DNA from: Planctomycetota bacterium
Lineage (GTDB): Bacteria > Planctomycetota > UBA1135 > UBA2386
Assembly (NCBI GenBank): GCA_027621295.1
Contig: JAQCBR010000009.1
Coordinates: forward strand, 1-57,534
Direction of reading: 5' to 3'
DNA: 57,534 bases
Shown: positions 9,201 through 16,406 of the stretch, in pieces
Layout of the letters: every line of letters starts with the position of its first letter
How positions within the stretch are numbered: position 1 is the stretch's first letter
Made by a program: the position numbers and the translations under genes
The notes under the pieces: generated by a model
The model's database searches: none
Told to the model about the DNA's origin: nothing
What the model saw: the letters and a program-made list of their open reading frames with translations, nothing else

Positions 9201-11391
9201 CGCCCGACGCTGGCCAGGGGATCTCGGCCGTGAACGCCGCGCTGTCTTCGGCCGGCGTCAGCGCGACCACTCCGGACGCGTCGCCCTCGGGGTCCTCGAA
9301 GCGCAGCTCCGGGTGCGGCCAGCCGGGCCGCTCGCTGTCGTGCAGCGTCACGCGTGCGCCGCGCGGCAGGGCCTCGACGCGGAGAGAGGGTCGGAGCGCT
9401 TCGCGACCTCGCGCCAGTGAACGTACCTGGTCGGCGAGCAGCAGCGCCCAGCCGGCATCGCGCGCGGCTTCGGACATCGGGCCGAGGAGTTCGGTTGCCA
9501 GGATCGCCGTGCGACCGGCGCCCTGGTCCCAGGCTGCGAGGACAGGCTGCCCGCCGTCGGTCGCGGTGATCATCTCTTCGGCGCCCGAACGACCCTGCGC
9601 CTCGACGAGCCCGCCGATCGTCGCGCCTCCGTCGCCGATTGCGCGCGTGCTCTCTCGTGCAGCCGTAGCCGCGATCTCGAACGGTCGCTCCTGGACGGAC
9701 GGCATCAGCGTGGTCTGCGGCTCCTTGAAGCGGAGTTCGGGGAGCTGGAAGCGCGACGGCGCCGCGTAGAAGCGACCGCGTCCCCACTGGGCGAGGTTCA
9801 TCAGGAACGGACTGTTCGCCTGCGGGCCGATCAGCACCGTGCTGAGCTGGATGCCGGACGAGCCGATGCGTCGGGCGAGCGCCTCGAACGGACCGGACTC
9901 GACGCCGCCGTCCGTGAGCACCAGGATGTGCTTGAAGCGCGTCGGCGCGTTGAGGAGCGCGTAGTAGCTCTCCTCGAGCGCGGAGTAGATCACCGTGCCG
10001 CCGCCGGCCTGCATCCGGTTCAGCGCGCGCATCAGTTCGATCGTGTTCGACGCGGGCTGGAGCGGCGCCGCCCACCTCTTGCTGCCGTAGAACTCGACGA
10101 TGCCAGCCTTGTCGTGCGGGAGGAGGCGGCGCAGCGCGAGGCGCGCGACTTCCTTCGCCAGCTCGACGCGGTTGCCCATGCTTCCGCTCGTGTCGATGAC
10201 GAGGACCAGGGACACGGACGGGTCCCGGCGCTCCTCGCGCTGCGGGAGGTCGACCGGCAGGATCGAAGCGAGCGGGGAGTCCGCGTAGCCACCGGGGCCG
10301 AGGGAGCGGTGTGCGCCGGCGAGCAGGAAACCCGTGCCCTCCGTGACCACGGCTTCGGCGAGGTTGGCCTGGGCGTCGGTCGGCCAGTCCGCCGCCGGCA
10401 GGTCGTCGACGAGGACCACGTCGAACGCTCCGGGACCCTCGGCGCCGAACGGTTCCGACGCCGAGCCCGCGACGATGTCGAGTCCGTGCGGCGCGAGGGT
10501 CTCCCGCAGCGCGTCGCGGGCGGAATCGCTCGCGCCCAGCCAGAGCACGCGCGGTCCACCCTCGACCAGCACCCCTGTCTCCTCCCGCGCCGCGTCGGTC
10601 GCGGACTCGTCGGAGCCGACGACCAGCTCGAAGACGAGGCGGGCGACGCCCTCGTCGGGCAGTGGCGGCACGTCGCAGAGCACGACCTGCTGGCCGTCGC
10701 GCAGCCGGACAGGCTGCTCGGACAGCACCTCGCGCGACGTGCGATCGAGGATTCGGATCCGAGCTTCGGTCGCCTGGGGCGCGCGGACCTCGAGTTCGGC
10801 ACGGAACGGCTCGCTCCGCCCGATCCGGCTCGGATGGGTGACCCCCAGGAGTGTCGTGGCCGTGTCGGTAGGGGACGAGACGCGCGCGTGGACCCGCGCT
10901 CCGAGTCGACGTGCGGCTGCGGCCACTTCGTCGAGGGCTGGACCGGCATCGCCGGCCGTGCCGAGGACCGCGACGTCGAGCGCCCGGCCGGGCGCGGTCT
11001 CGAGCAGCGCAGCACCGAGCGCCGCGGACACGTCGGGGGCGCCAATTGCAGAGGGGATCCCTGCTCCGCCGCGCGGACCGCGCGCTGGCCGGGGTCCGGC
11101 GGAGATCACGTGGAACGCGTCGGAGTAGGGCGTCGCCTCCCGCCACTGGATCGCGAGTCCGGCGTCCGCGCCGGGCAGGGCAAGCACGACGCGCGCCGGG
11201 TCGCCTTCGCCGACGATGCGGTGGGGGCCGGCGAGCGCGAGGATCAGGGCTGCTCCGGCCGCAGCCTGGAGCACGGCGGCGATTCTCCGGACCCCGGTGC
11301 TCGCGAACGGCGCGCGTGACCGCAGCCCGAGGAACAACAGGACGGGGGCGAGGACGAGGAGGGCCAGGGCCCAGCTGTGTTCCCAGATCAT
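3244..11391 (-). CDS. Giant membrane-anchored GATase-like / VWA / TPR protein
   Basis: A single 2,715-residue frame. Residues 1-60 hold two membrane helices in the BatA/aerotolerance arrangement. About 275-385 resemble the inactive glutamine-amidotransferase-like fold often joined to VWA domains (ends AGAHRSLGPGGYADSPL). A von Willebrand A domain follows with an intact MIDAS start (VIDTSGSMG, D400, S402, S404) and a later VLTDGG. Two more hydrophobic segments lie at about 797-836. From about 845 to the end are dozens of degenerate TPR repeats, about 1,870 residues. The topology suggests an extracytoplasmic scaffold. A 4-base overlap couples it to the downstream membrane protein. VWA proteins of this sort usually work with MoxR AAA ATPases; the only MoxR here is 26 kb away. 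The start at 11391 gives the expected helix at once. A CAGAAT hexamer lies 41 bases upstream (11433-11438). Confidence 0.85.
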   Translation of the reverse strand: MIWEHSWALALLVLAPVLLFLGLRSRAPFASTGVRRIAAVLQAAAGAALILALAGPHRIVGEGDPARVVLALPGADAGLAIQWREATPYSDAFHVISAGPRPARGPRGGAGIPSAIGAPDVSAALGAALLETAPGRALDVAVLGTAGDAGPALDEVAAAARRLGARVHARVSSPTDTATTLLGVTHPSRIGRSEPFRAELEVRAPQATEARIRILDRTSREVLSEQPVRLRDGQQVVLCDVPPLPDEGVARLVFELVVGSDESATDAAREETGVLVEGGPRVLWLGASDSARDALRETLAPHGLDIVAGSASEPFGAEGPGAFDVVLVDDLPAADWPTDAQANLAEAVVTEGTGFLLAGAHRSLGPGGYADSPLASILPVDLPQREERRDPSVSLVLVIDTSGSMGNRVELAKEVARLALRRLLPHDKAGIVEFYGSKRWAAPLQPASNTIELMRALNRMQAGGGTVIYSALEESYYALLNAPTRFKHILVLTDGGVESGPFEALARRIGSSGIQLSTVLIGPQANSPFLMNLAQWGRGRFYAAPSRFQLPELRFKEPQTTLMPSVQERPFEIAATAARESTRAIGDGGATIGGLVEAQGRSGAEEMITATDGGQPVLAAWDQGAGRTAILATELLGPMSEAARDAGWALLLADQVRSLARGREALRPSLRVEALPRGARVTLHDSERPGWPHPELRFEDPEGDASGVVALTPAEDSAAFTAEIPWPASGVWRLDVAGSPASGAVAAPAERSGRLRDVSAEVLALVEATGGTTDGPLPVDPPAAPPGAVSRSPLRPSLALLGALAFLGAVLARRWPGRTAQAVTAALALALLPTTAPTQVPAADPIQERIQQELRRTGNLDGLRDEWREGTEAQRIAIARETGDLDALLELTADEPEHRALRAVILEARGDLEAALGVVRSLAEDGSNADRAPWLLREAELVAALGRAAEAGEAFRSAARAFADPAYSHAIGHLAASYGLFDVALELHVPTAEASDAARAATFLRRARYCEALGDDDGAIDSYRAAADAAPQRRERRFALTRMVARTKAAGRLEELVTRWTDELGSLDADRRAALLDALRELDRAEDALALLDRPELREDAALQAQALSIAIEAGQTEAAIERARARLREDEDQPRLRVSLALLLTDLRRRDEAAAILERGMQLASRREIQLLVEAASELGDEAAFAAGLARIRERGEERDRIDAVLLEADHLRRRQRFDLAVTTLEAARPLATTPPSKVRLAESLESASRTTAAIELYREAYEATRTEDLGLRLAWLLSSSRDAEERAESAALFRAIWLGAGSAARRVQAEDRVLDLAAREGRLADLAIELEEALDDPATEHRDQKREALVKIWARAQDTFGAREVLERWIREEPSREIEARQRLAQIYLENEEFRNHERTLRQLIEIDPEAELDYRQQIALGFLERGRPVEARAVIREMLEGDGDPDAIAFEFSAGIYSLAGRHREAADLYRRALALHPDRIETLLLWANAMAAQGRAEEAVARFADVLMREAEGVAADLFLVAVDGLLNLEAPKPVLRFAERALRRRIAAEPDKVFLRRARQDVLEMLGDGDARLTSLGETLLVAGLQRTTWLREMMEESAKRRDWGTYLADARALLETGDEVPPAVFLEIGEALLQTGELRAAERAFSRARLATDFAKVEDRIAELFEKAGRIEDAERVRRRVLRRDPSNPSALFAIARLVEQRGDRGEALDLYRDAARLLFEGQDLEAEAPATRTSRNQTTTGPTFDDAVDGALRCAERAADLASLREDLTQRFAAAADASATARLGLIAQMRRLAEAWNDPVESERLSDLEDAILAQTTEGVDDRLRIRIVQERLSRGDIGRAAATLDAISADVGFLRSRIALLRGDPAGALRIALAKGEAGDARTLTELAQALLLAGAEEELSQLETWLDARVAAHDEDEDAQRVLRSLQRLRGQPIDPRGELDAAVESARAVTGDLSRRASRLAAALRNHSFLDDTTRGEAILPLVREAAESKDRPAAWSIVSAARTWLPPAELAPLVPLLFDDQQQIYQVTSRASYLDLMPADDAVRLLRSSLDRFEAGEVRNALLRMLANDELPATLHEAMLSGIRLNDLQPSDRMWLSRIVVSPRLPEETAELLLRALRRDQPADPQADLLAAGVETDTAAKQSLLRRAADRLAASSAVDSATNMGIERLAELCDPDLRGELLVRPTGESIGGKLVRAALLGAAGRSEEAADQYLQVVRADPANTALVYEAQALLLALGRSADATEVFARHLDAISQVYPFHAGQLARLHMEAGQPEAALAALRRAEDEGGTNLDIWLRAAASLDDAESRAREVRAWAQARQRVQRRNSGIRINFNPMARAHRWTLAEVLSADGRPRPIPADASEAEEEGDLLSFIPEGAALAESLLRCIPSAQRNAALSLYRGMLGSESRFGDAAPRLAERDSRLAATPFDAEALRLSVSADQLGLPAEPDAIARAALLRGTEPQLDPVHWIDLLWTAERSRQDPLVERILAIALKDRSLLSRFEIRERAAEIFGLAARRMPGLLLALAPIGTSPNSYFDGDLLTELALSEQEPAEVIRAFVQVGPFLAAANRYGDSRLALPWAGLLARSGDLDRAVAALLVEDSQLSSGDQVPARNFAAAVPPLPLWKDSSLAVPFAERIGAAAAAASSSGTRGLLVRVGLLVAARLDEAGRHEEGERVRSTLQQQAALVPYAASWRRTPGR

Positions 11392-11460
11392 GCCGGAGGA
11401 CCCGATCCGGCAGGTCGCCGGTCGGGCGCGTCATTCTGGGGCTTCCCGCCGCGTCGCGCA

Positions 11461-11486
11461 GGACCGCGACAAAAAAGTGGCGGTCC
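11461..11486. terminator. Hairpin GGACCGC/GCGGTCC with A/T-rich loop
   Basis: A perfect 7-bp stem (11461-11467 and 11480-11486) closes a 12-base loop that contains six A residues. It lies between the end of the B12-binding gene (stop at 11514) and the start of the giant gene, so it probably ends transcription of the signalling cluster, or acts in the 5' region of the giant gene. Confidence 0.45.
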
Positions 11487-11513
11487 TCCGGGGGCGCCGG
11501 GCCCGACGTCCTG

Positions 11514-12587
11514 TCAGGCGCTGACGAGCTCTTCCGCTCGGATCACCGCGGAGGCGGCGTCTGCGGCGGTGCCGTCCGCTCCGACCTTCTTCCACAGGTC
11601 CGGGACCTGCAGGAAGGGGCCTCCGCCGACCAGCACGCGAACCTTGCCGTGCTTCGGGAGCGCGCGGATCGCGGCGATCACCGTCGCCGTCGAGCGGAGG
11701 TGGAGCGCGATCATCGTCGACAGCGCGACGAGGTCGGGCTGGAAGTCCTGCACCGCGCGCGCCACGTCCGCAGCCGGGGTGTTCGCGCCGAGGTGGATCA
11801 CCTGCCAGCCGGCCAGCTCGAAGCGGTCAGCGACGAAGCGGGAGCCGAGGTCGTGGTCGTTGCCGCCGACCGAGGCGATCAGCACCTTGCGGCCATTCCG
11901 CGGCGCGGGCTCGAAACGAGCGTGGAGCAGCGTCGTCAGGCGCTCGGCGATGCGGGACGCGAAGTGCTCCTCGGCCGCGTGCACGTCACCGATCTGCCAC
12001 ATCCGACCCAGCTCCTGCTGGGTCCTCTGCACGACGTGGGTCAGCAGGTCGTCGGGCGAGGCGCCGCTGTCCGCGGCGTCCATCACCGCCTGCACGGCGT
12101 CCTGCCTGCGCCCTTCGAGGATCGCGAGCAGGTAGCGCCGGGCGACACCGGCGAGCGGCGCGTCGTCACGGATGTGCGACCGCGACGTCCCGTCACAGCG
12201 ATCGAACGCGGCGAGACCTCGCGCGAGGTACTCGACGGCGAGCGCACGCGCGTCCTCGGGCAGGCTGTCCGCGAGCTCGTCCCGGAGACAGGCGAGGCCG
12301 GTCCGGGCCAGCTCGAGAGGCAGGTTGCGGCCGCCGAAGGCCACGCGGAGCCACTCGGCGTGCTGGTCGAAGAGTTCCGGGCAACCGCACGACAGCGCCT
12401 GTGCGAGGTAGTCGAGCCGGACCTCCTGGTCGGCGACGACGTCTGCCAACCCGTGGTCGCCGTAGGCGGCGACGAGGTCCGGGTGGAGCTCCCTCAGACG
12501 GTGCGAGGCGCCGACGGCGAGCGTGCGGCGGACCTGGTGCAGCCAGTCGGCTACGAACATCCCACGGGCGTCCATCTGGGCGACCAT
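11514..12587 (-). CDS. B12-binding protein with CarH-type photoreceptor signature, no DNA-binding domain
   Basis: 357 residues. Residues 1-130 are helical and unassigned. About 140-225 form the four-helix cap of a cobalamin-binding module, and about 233-357 the Rossmann-like B12-binding domain. The cap carries W197 and E207-H208, spaced exactly as the Wx9EH motif of CarH/LitR adenosylcobalamin photoreceptors. The Rossmann part has GGNDHDLG with H245 as candidate lower cobalt ligand; the usual acidic residue two before the His is Asn. There is no MerR or other DNA-binding domain, so any output must go through a partner. It is one base downstream of the DUF6435-like gene, at the end of the cluster with the STAS and RsbW genes. 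The start at 12587 is preceded by AGGGAAG. Light sensing is inference; plain cobalamin binding is safer. Confidence 0.8.
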   Translation of the reverse strand: MVAQMDARGMFVADWLHQVRRTLAVGASHRLRELHPDLVAAYGDHGLADVVADQEVRLDYLAQALSCGCPELFDQHAEWLRVAFGGRNLPLELARTGLACLRDELADSLPEDARALAVEYLARGLAAFDRCDGTSRSHIRDDAPLAGVARRYLLAILEGRRQDAVQAVMDAADSGASPDDLLTHVVQRTQQELGRMWQIGDVHAAEEHFASRIAERLTTLLHARFEPAPRNGRKVLIASVGGNDHDLGSRFVADRFELAGWQVIHLGANTPAADVARAVQDFQPDLVALSTMIALHLRSTATVIAAIRALPKHGKVRVLVGGGPFLQVPDLWKKVGADGTAADAASAVIRAEELVSA

Positions 12588-12588
12588 G

Positions 12589-12774
12589 TCAGCTTCCCTG
12601 GCTTCCGATGTCCAGAGCGTCGAGCTCCCGGCGCACGGCGTCAGCCTCGGCCATCTTGGCCGCGTAGCCGACGATGTCGCCCCCACGCTGGAGGTCGCGC
12701 GCCTCGCGCATCAGCGCCTCGTAGCGCTTCTGCAGATCGCTCGTCGGGTTCTTCTTGCGGAGCCAGCCAAACAT
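12589..12774 (-). CDS. Small DUF6435-like protein
   Basis: A 61-residue soluble, charged, helical protein. It starts MFGWLRKKNPTSDLQKRYEA, with a short aromatic/basic N-terminus and then a long amphipathic helix with 'RDLQRGGDIVGYAAKMAEAD'. This matches the pattern of the DUF6435 family (55-65 residues, function unknown), which I recall from proteobacteria and bacteroidetes. It sits one base upstream of the B12-binding gene and almost certainly shares its transcript. Nothing in the sequence shows a biochemical role. Confidence 0.65.
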   Translation of the reverse strand: MFGWLRKKNPTSDLQKRYEALMREARDLQRGGDIVGYAAKMAEADAVRRELDALDIGSQGS

Positions 12775-12843
12775 CGTGGCGGGCGCCTTCGCGCGCTCCG
12801 GCGTCGAGGATGCAGCGTCGCTGTTCCCGGAGCACGTCGGTCG

Positions 12844-13278
12844 CTACACCGCGGCCCGTTCCACGACCAGGCCGAGGGCACACGCCCCACGCCCGGTCCA
12901 GCCGATGGTTCGGATCCAGTTGGTCCGGACGAGGCGCGCGGCGGTCGCCGCGTCGAAGCCGCGCTCGAGCCGCGCATGGCATGGGACCTGCAGGAACGCG
13001 GTCGACAGCCAGATCAGCGCCAGCAGCACGCTTCCGGTCCACACGATCGTCCCGCCGACGAGGACGAGGAGTCCGAGGGCGGAGGCTCCCTCTGCTGCGA
13101 GAAGCGGGCCGACCACGAAGCTCGTCGCCCGCACGTTCCAGACCTGGTACCGCGGGAACTCGGCTCGACCGATCGCCGCGAACAGCGGGTAGTGCGCGAC
13201 CTGCACGAACCAGATCAGGCCCACCATGGCCCAGGTCGACGCGGCGTGGACCAGGAGAAGCGTGTCGACGTCGACCAT
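12844..13278 (-). CDS. Small four-helix membrane protein
   Basis: A 144-residue protein with four predicted transmembrane helices: TLLLVHAASTWAMVGLIWFV (about 6-25), an Ala/Gly/Leu-rich helix near 58-75, GSVLLALIWLSTAFL (about 82-96) and GACALGLVV near the C-terminus. Conserved-looking polar spots include HAAS, QVAHYPLF and QVPCHARLERGFD, as in uncharacterised DUF1772-like membrane proteins. It lies 69 bases downstream of the RsbW-type gene and 69 upstream of the DUF6435-like gene, all on one strand, so it may belong to the signalling operon or be separately expressed. Function unknown. Confidence 0.7.
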   Translation of the reverse strand: MVDVDTLLLVHAASTWAMVGLIWFVQVAHYPLFAAIGRAEFPRYQVWNVRATSFVVGPLLAAEGASALGLLVLVGGTIVWTGSVLLALIWLSTAFLQVPCHARLERGFDAATAARLVRTNWIRTIGWTGRGACALGLVVERAAV

Positions 13279-13347
13279 CGGGCGGCTGTTCGGAGCGGAC
13301 CGCGACCACGGATGCGCGCACGGGAGACCGCGCGCCGCCTTGCACGC

Positions 13348-13752
13348 TCACCCGGGAGGGCGGCGCAGGCTCAGCACGTTCCTGCCGTCGATGCGCTCAT
13401 AGCGGACGTCGGGGAAGAACCGACGGACGAGGTGGACTCCCAGTCCGCCGATCCGGCGGTCCTCGAGCGGACTCTCCAGGTCGGGTGCCGGGGCCGACAG
13501 CGGATCGAACGGGTCGCCGTCGTCGCAGATCTCGAGGAGGACTTCGCCGTCGCCCGCCTCCAGGCGGACCGCGACCCGGAGCGGCATCACGGGGCCGCGG
13601 GCGTGGATCGCGAGGTTCGTGAAGACCTCTTCCAGCGCGAGATCGAACGCGAACAGCTGGTCCGCGGGGAGCTCTCGCTCCGCCCAGGCGGCGTGCAGCG
13701 CGTCCACGAGATCCGGGAGGCGCTCGATCTCACCCGGGACCTCCACGTTCAT
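13348..13752 (-). CDS. RsbW-type anti-sigma factor / serine kinase
   Basis: A 134-residue GHKL-fold protein (HATPase_c_2), the size of RsbW/SpoIIAB. The ATP-binding boxes look intact: N-box LALEEVFTNLAIHA with the conserved E and N, G1 box DDGDPFDP, and G2 box GGLGVHLVRRF. Family members bind a sigma factor or another partner and phosphorylate a cognate STAS protein on serine. The ATG at 13752 overlaps the STAS stop by four bases, the classic coupling of an antagonist/kinase pair. No sigma factor lies nearby, so the output target is unknown. Confidence 0.88.
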   Translation of the reverse strand: MNVEVPGEIERLPDLVDALHAAWAERELPADQLFAFDLALEEVFTNLAIHARGPVMPLRVAVRLEAGDGEVLLEICDDGDPFDPLSAPAPDLESPLEDRRIGGLGVHLVRRFFPDVRYERIDGRNVLSLRRPPG

Positions 13753-14096
13753 GACGGGAGGCGGGCTTCGGCGGCCGCCCGGTCGGCGAGCGGCGGGATG
13801 ATCTGGTCCAACCCGCTGATGCGGAAGATCTCGGCCACGTCCTGGGCGAGGCTGCAGACGTGGAAGCCGACCGCGCGCGCCTTCGCGGCCTTCGCGCCGA
13901 CCATCAGGCTGCGGAGCCCGGCGCTCGACACGTAGTCGAGTGCCGCGAGGTCGAGGATCAGCGCGAGTCCCGCGTCGGCCGCGTCCTGGACGCACGAGCC
14001 GAGCGTGACTTCGAAGTCCTTGGCGCTGCCGAAGTCCAGGCGTCCGGAGACGAGCAGGACGACGGCGCGCTCGTGGGGTTCTCTCTTGGTTTCCAT
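13749..14096 (-). CDS. STAS-domain anti-anti-sigma factor (RsbV/SpoIIAA type)
   Basis: A 115-residue single STAS domain. The typical phosphorylation loop is present (ALDYVSSAGLRSL, with candidate serines S57/S58), preceded by LALILDLA and followed by the helix LMVGAKAAKARA. In its unphosphorylated form such a protein sequesters an RsbW-type kinase. It is coupled to the kinase gene by a four-base overlap and lies 28 bases downstream of the permease-ATPase fusion gene, so all three are probably one transcript. An apparent SD-like GAGAG lies upstream of the ATG. Confidence 0.88.
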   Translation of the reverse strand: METKREPHERAVVLLVSGRLDFGSAKDFEVTLGSCVQDAADAGLALILDLAALDYVSSAGLRSLMVGAKAAKARAVGFHVCSLAQDVAEIFRISGLDQIIPPLADRAAAEARLPS

Positions 14097-14124
14097 GGGG
14101 GGTGTGTCGGTGGAGCCGGCCTCG

Positions 14125-15876
14125 CTACATGCGCAGATCGTCGCGACCCTCGCGGCGGACGGTCATCGCCAGGAAGTCGGCGTTGTGGAACTCTTCGTGC
14201 CGGACGCTCTCGGTCATGTGCCGGAGCAGGCGGAGCGCGAAGTCGTCTTCGTCCACCTTGCTGGCGGGCGGCAGCTCGTCGAGCAGGGTCTGGACGTTCG
14301 TGCCGAGCGGGGCGCTGACGATCTCGACCTCCGCGACCTGGCCGCGCGGCTGCATACGGACGGTGACCGAGCGCGCGCCCTGACCCTCGGCGCGTTCGGT
14401 CAACAGCACGAACGCCTCCTCGACGACCAGCGCGAGGCGGTTCCGGTCGCGTCCCGTCCAGCCCGCGCCGCGGGCGTGGCGGTCGACGAAGTCCTGCGCG
14501 GCGCGGAACGCGTCGGGCGTCATGTCGAACTTCGCGCGGTAGCTGCGCGCAGACTTCAGGGACACGAGCCAGGACAGCACGACGGCGGCCATCCCGCCCG
14601 CGGTCATGCCGTTGTCGAGGAGCTCGTGGAAGCCCGGCGACATCTCCGCACGGAAGATCTGGAGGTTCTGGAAGCCGATGCCCAGCCAGAACGACAGTCC
14701 GAAGACGATCCCGTTGTCGAAGTCGAGCCCGTCGGAGATCACCAGCCGGATGCCGTGCGCGAACAGCAGCACGAGCAGCATCAGGATGTAGGCGCCGACG
14801 ACCGGCTGTGGGATGCACTGGAGCAGCGCCGAGAGCTTCGGGCAGAACGCCAGCAGGAACAGGATCGCGCCGCCGTAGACGCCGACCCGGCGCGCCGCGA
14901 CGCCCGTCATGTCGACGACGGAGATCGACGTCGAGTAGGTGGTGTTGGGCAGCGTGCCCATCAGGCCCGACAGCAGGTTGCCCAGGCCGTCCGCGCTGAC
15001 CGCGCCCTGGACGACCTTGTAGTCGACGGGCTTCGGCGTCCGCTGGGACACCTCCTGGATCGCGATCCCGTCCCCGAAGGTCTCGAGGGCCCCGATGATC
15101 GTGACGATCGCGAAGCCCGGCAGCAGCCACCAGAAGCTCGGTTCGAACGACAGGTCCAATCCCGGCCAGCTCGCCTGCGGCAGCCCGGCCCAGCTCGCCT
15201 GCCCGATCGACGAGAAGTCCGTCAGCCCGAAGCCGAAGGCCGCGAGGCTGCCGACGAGGATGCCGATCACCGGACCCCACAGCCGCATCTTGCCCGAGCT
15301 GTAGAACGTCACCGCCAGCATCGCGACGAGGCTGATGATCGCCGTCCAGACCGCGGCCAGCGGATGGCCCGCGTGGTCCTGCGGCAGGTGGGACAGCTTC
15401 TCGAACGCGATCGGCATGATCGTCACGGCGATCAGCGTGACGACGGTGCCGCCGACCGTCGGCGTGACGATGCGCCGGAACAGCGCCATGTTCCGGGCGA
15501 ACACGAACTGGAACAGTGCGGACGCCGCGACGAGCGTGCCCAGGAGCGGCAGGCCTCCTTGCTCCAGCGCGGCGATCGACACGGCCAGGAACGCCCCCGA
15601 CGTCCCCATGAACAGCACGTGGCCCGCCCCGAACCCGGCGACGGGCCGCGCCTGGAGAATCGTCGTCAGGCCGCTGATGACCAGCGCCGCGAACACGACC
15701 CAGTCGCCGGCCTGATCGACCAGGCCAACGGCCTGCAGCGCGATCAGCGGCGTCATCGTGATCCCCGCGAGGATCAGGACCACGGTCTGCAGGCCGAGCG
15801 TGGCCGACAGCAGGTGCGGAGGCTTGTCCCCGACCTCGTAGAGGATCTGCGGGTTGCCGTGCTTCGAGTCGGTCAT
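14125..15876 (-). CDS. Nucleobase permease (NCS2/UraA family) fused to RsbW-like ATPase domain
   Basis: 583 residues. About 1-440 are an NCS2 xanthine/uracil permease with some 13-14 membrane helices and family segments such as LLSATLGLQTVVLILAGI, GFGAGHVLFMGTSGAF, ALETFGDGIAIQEVS (the acidic substrate-site helix) and PNTTYSTSISVVDMTGV. Residues about 445-583 are soluble and resemble an RsbW-type GHKL domain, but the N-box reads VVEEAFVLLTERA, with the Mg/ATP-binding Asn replaced by Leu, and the glycine boxes are weak. The domain may thus be a pseudo-ATPase that still binds STAS partners. The STAS gene follows by 28 bases and the RsbW gene after it. The start at 15876 gives MTDSKHGNPQ; a longer upstream frame looks non-coding. 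The pairing suggests transport or substrate occupancy feeding a partner switch. Confidence 0.85.
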   Translation of the reverse strand: MTDSKHGNPQILYEVGDKPPHLLSATLGLQTVVLILAGITMTPLIALQAVGLVDQAGDWVVFAALVISGLTTILQARPVAGFGAGHVLFMGTSGAFLAVSIAALEQGGLPLLGTLVAASALFQFVFARNMALFRRIVTPTVGGTVVTLIAVTIMPIAFEKLSHLPQDHAGHPLAAVWTAIISLVAMLAVTFYSSGKMRLWGPVIGILVGSLAAFGFGLTDFSSIGQASWAGLPQASWPGLDLSFEPSFWWLLPGFAIVTIIGALETFGDGIAIQEVSQRTPKPVDYKVVQGAVSADGLGNLLSGLMGTLPNTTYSTSISVVDMTGVAARRVGVYGGAILFLLAFCPKLSALLQCIPQPVVGAYILMLLVLLFAHGIRLVISDGLDFDNGIVFGLSFWLGIGFQNLQIFRAEMSPGFHELLDNGMTAGGMAAVVLSWLVSLKSARSYRAKFDMTPDAFRAAQDFVDRHARGAGWTGRDRNRLALVVEEAFVLLTERAEGQGARSVTVRMQPRGQVAEVEIVSAPLGTNVQTLLDELPPASKVDEDDFALRLLRHMTESVRHEEFHNADFLAMTVRREGRDDLRM

Positions 15877-16406
15877 GAGGGGAGCCTTGCGACAGCGCGA
15901 CGAGTGCCGGACAGGTGGGTGGGGCAGTATCGCCAGGGTCGCCGCGCTTTCCGCAAGGGGAAGCGCTCGAGAATTCAGGGGGCGCCCGTCAGCTACGCTG
16001 CGATCGGGCCGCTGCAGGCGGGGTTTGTGGGCCGGCGCCCACCTCCCGGCGGCTCGTCCCGAGACGCCGTGCGAGCCGCATCCCACCGGTCGGCCAGGGA
16101 TGAACCAGGATTCCCGGTCTCCCTCCCGCGGACTCCGGCGTTGCGTCGACGATCCTGCGATCCGGACCGTGCCTGTTCACGGGAGGGGGGCGCTTCCAGC
16201 TGGCCCCCCGGATTCCCTCCGAGGGCCGCCCTGGAGGGCTCGGCGGCTCCGGGCTTCGAGGTGGGAGGTCGCGGGAGCAGGGATCCGAAGAAATCGGATC
16301 TTGGCCGACCGTCAGCGCGCTAGCCTTCGGGCGAATCTGCCGGTCCGGCCGCAGCGGCGCGGTGCCGATCCGGGGTTCGGCACGGATCTCTCCCTCGATC
16401 GCTTCC
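15877..16406. other. Divergent intergenic region with promoter and hairpin
   Basis: 530 bases between the permease-fusion gene (minus) and a secreted propeller gene (plus). I see no convincing gene. A perfect 7-bp hairpin (GATCCGA/TCGGATC, 16282-16288 and 16294-16300) is followed by TAGCCT at 16321-16326. That hexamer could be a -10 box for the plus gene with a leader of about 75 bases. GATACT near 15922 on the minus strand could serve the permease operon. Confidence 0.4.

Noticed and set aside
7934..11434. A second long minus-strand frame within the VWA-TPR gene
   Set aside because: It overlaps the real gene in another phase, with extreme Arg/Pro content and no recognisable domain.
14005..16323. 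A 772-codon plus-strand frame across the STAS and permease genes
   Set aside because: Composition is Arg/Asp/His-rich and repetitive, antisense to well-supported genes.
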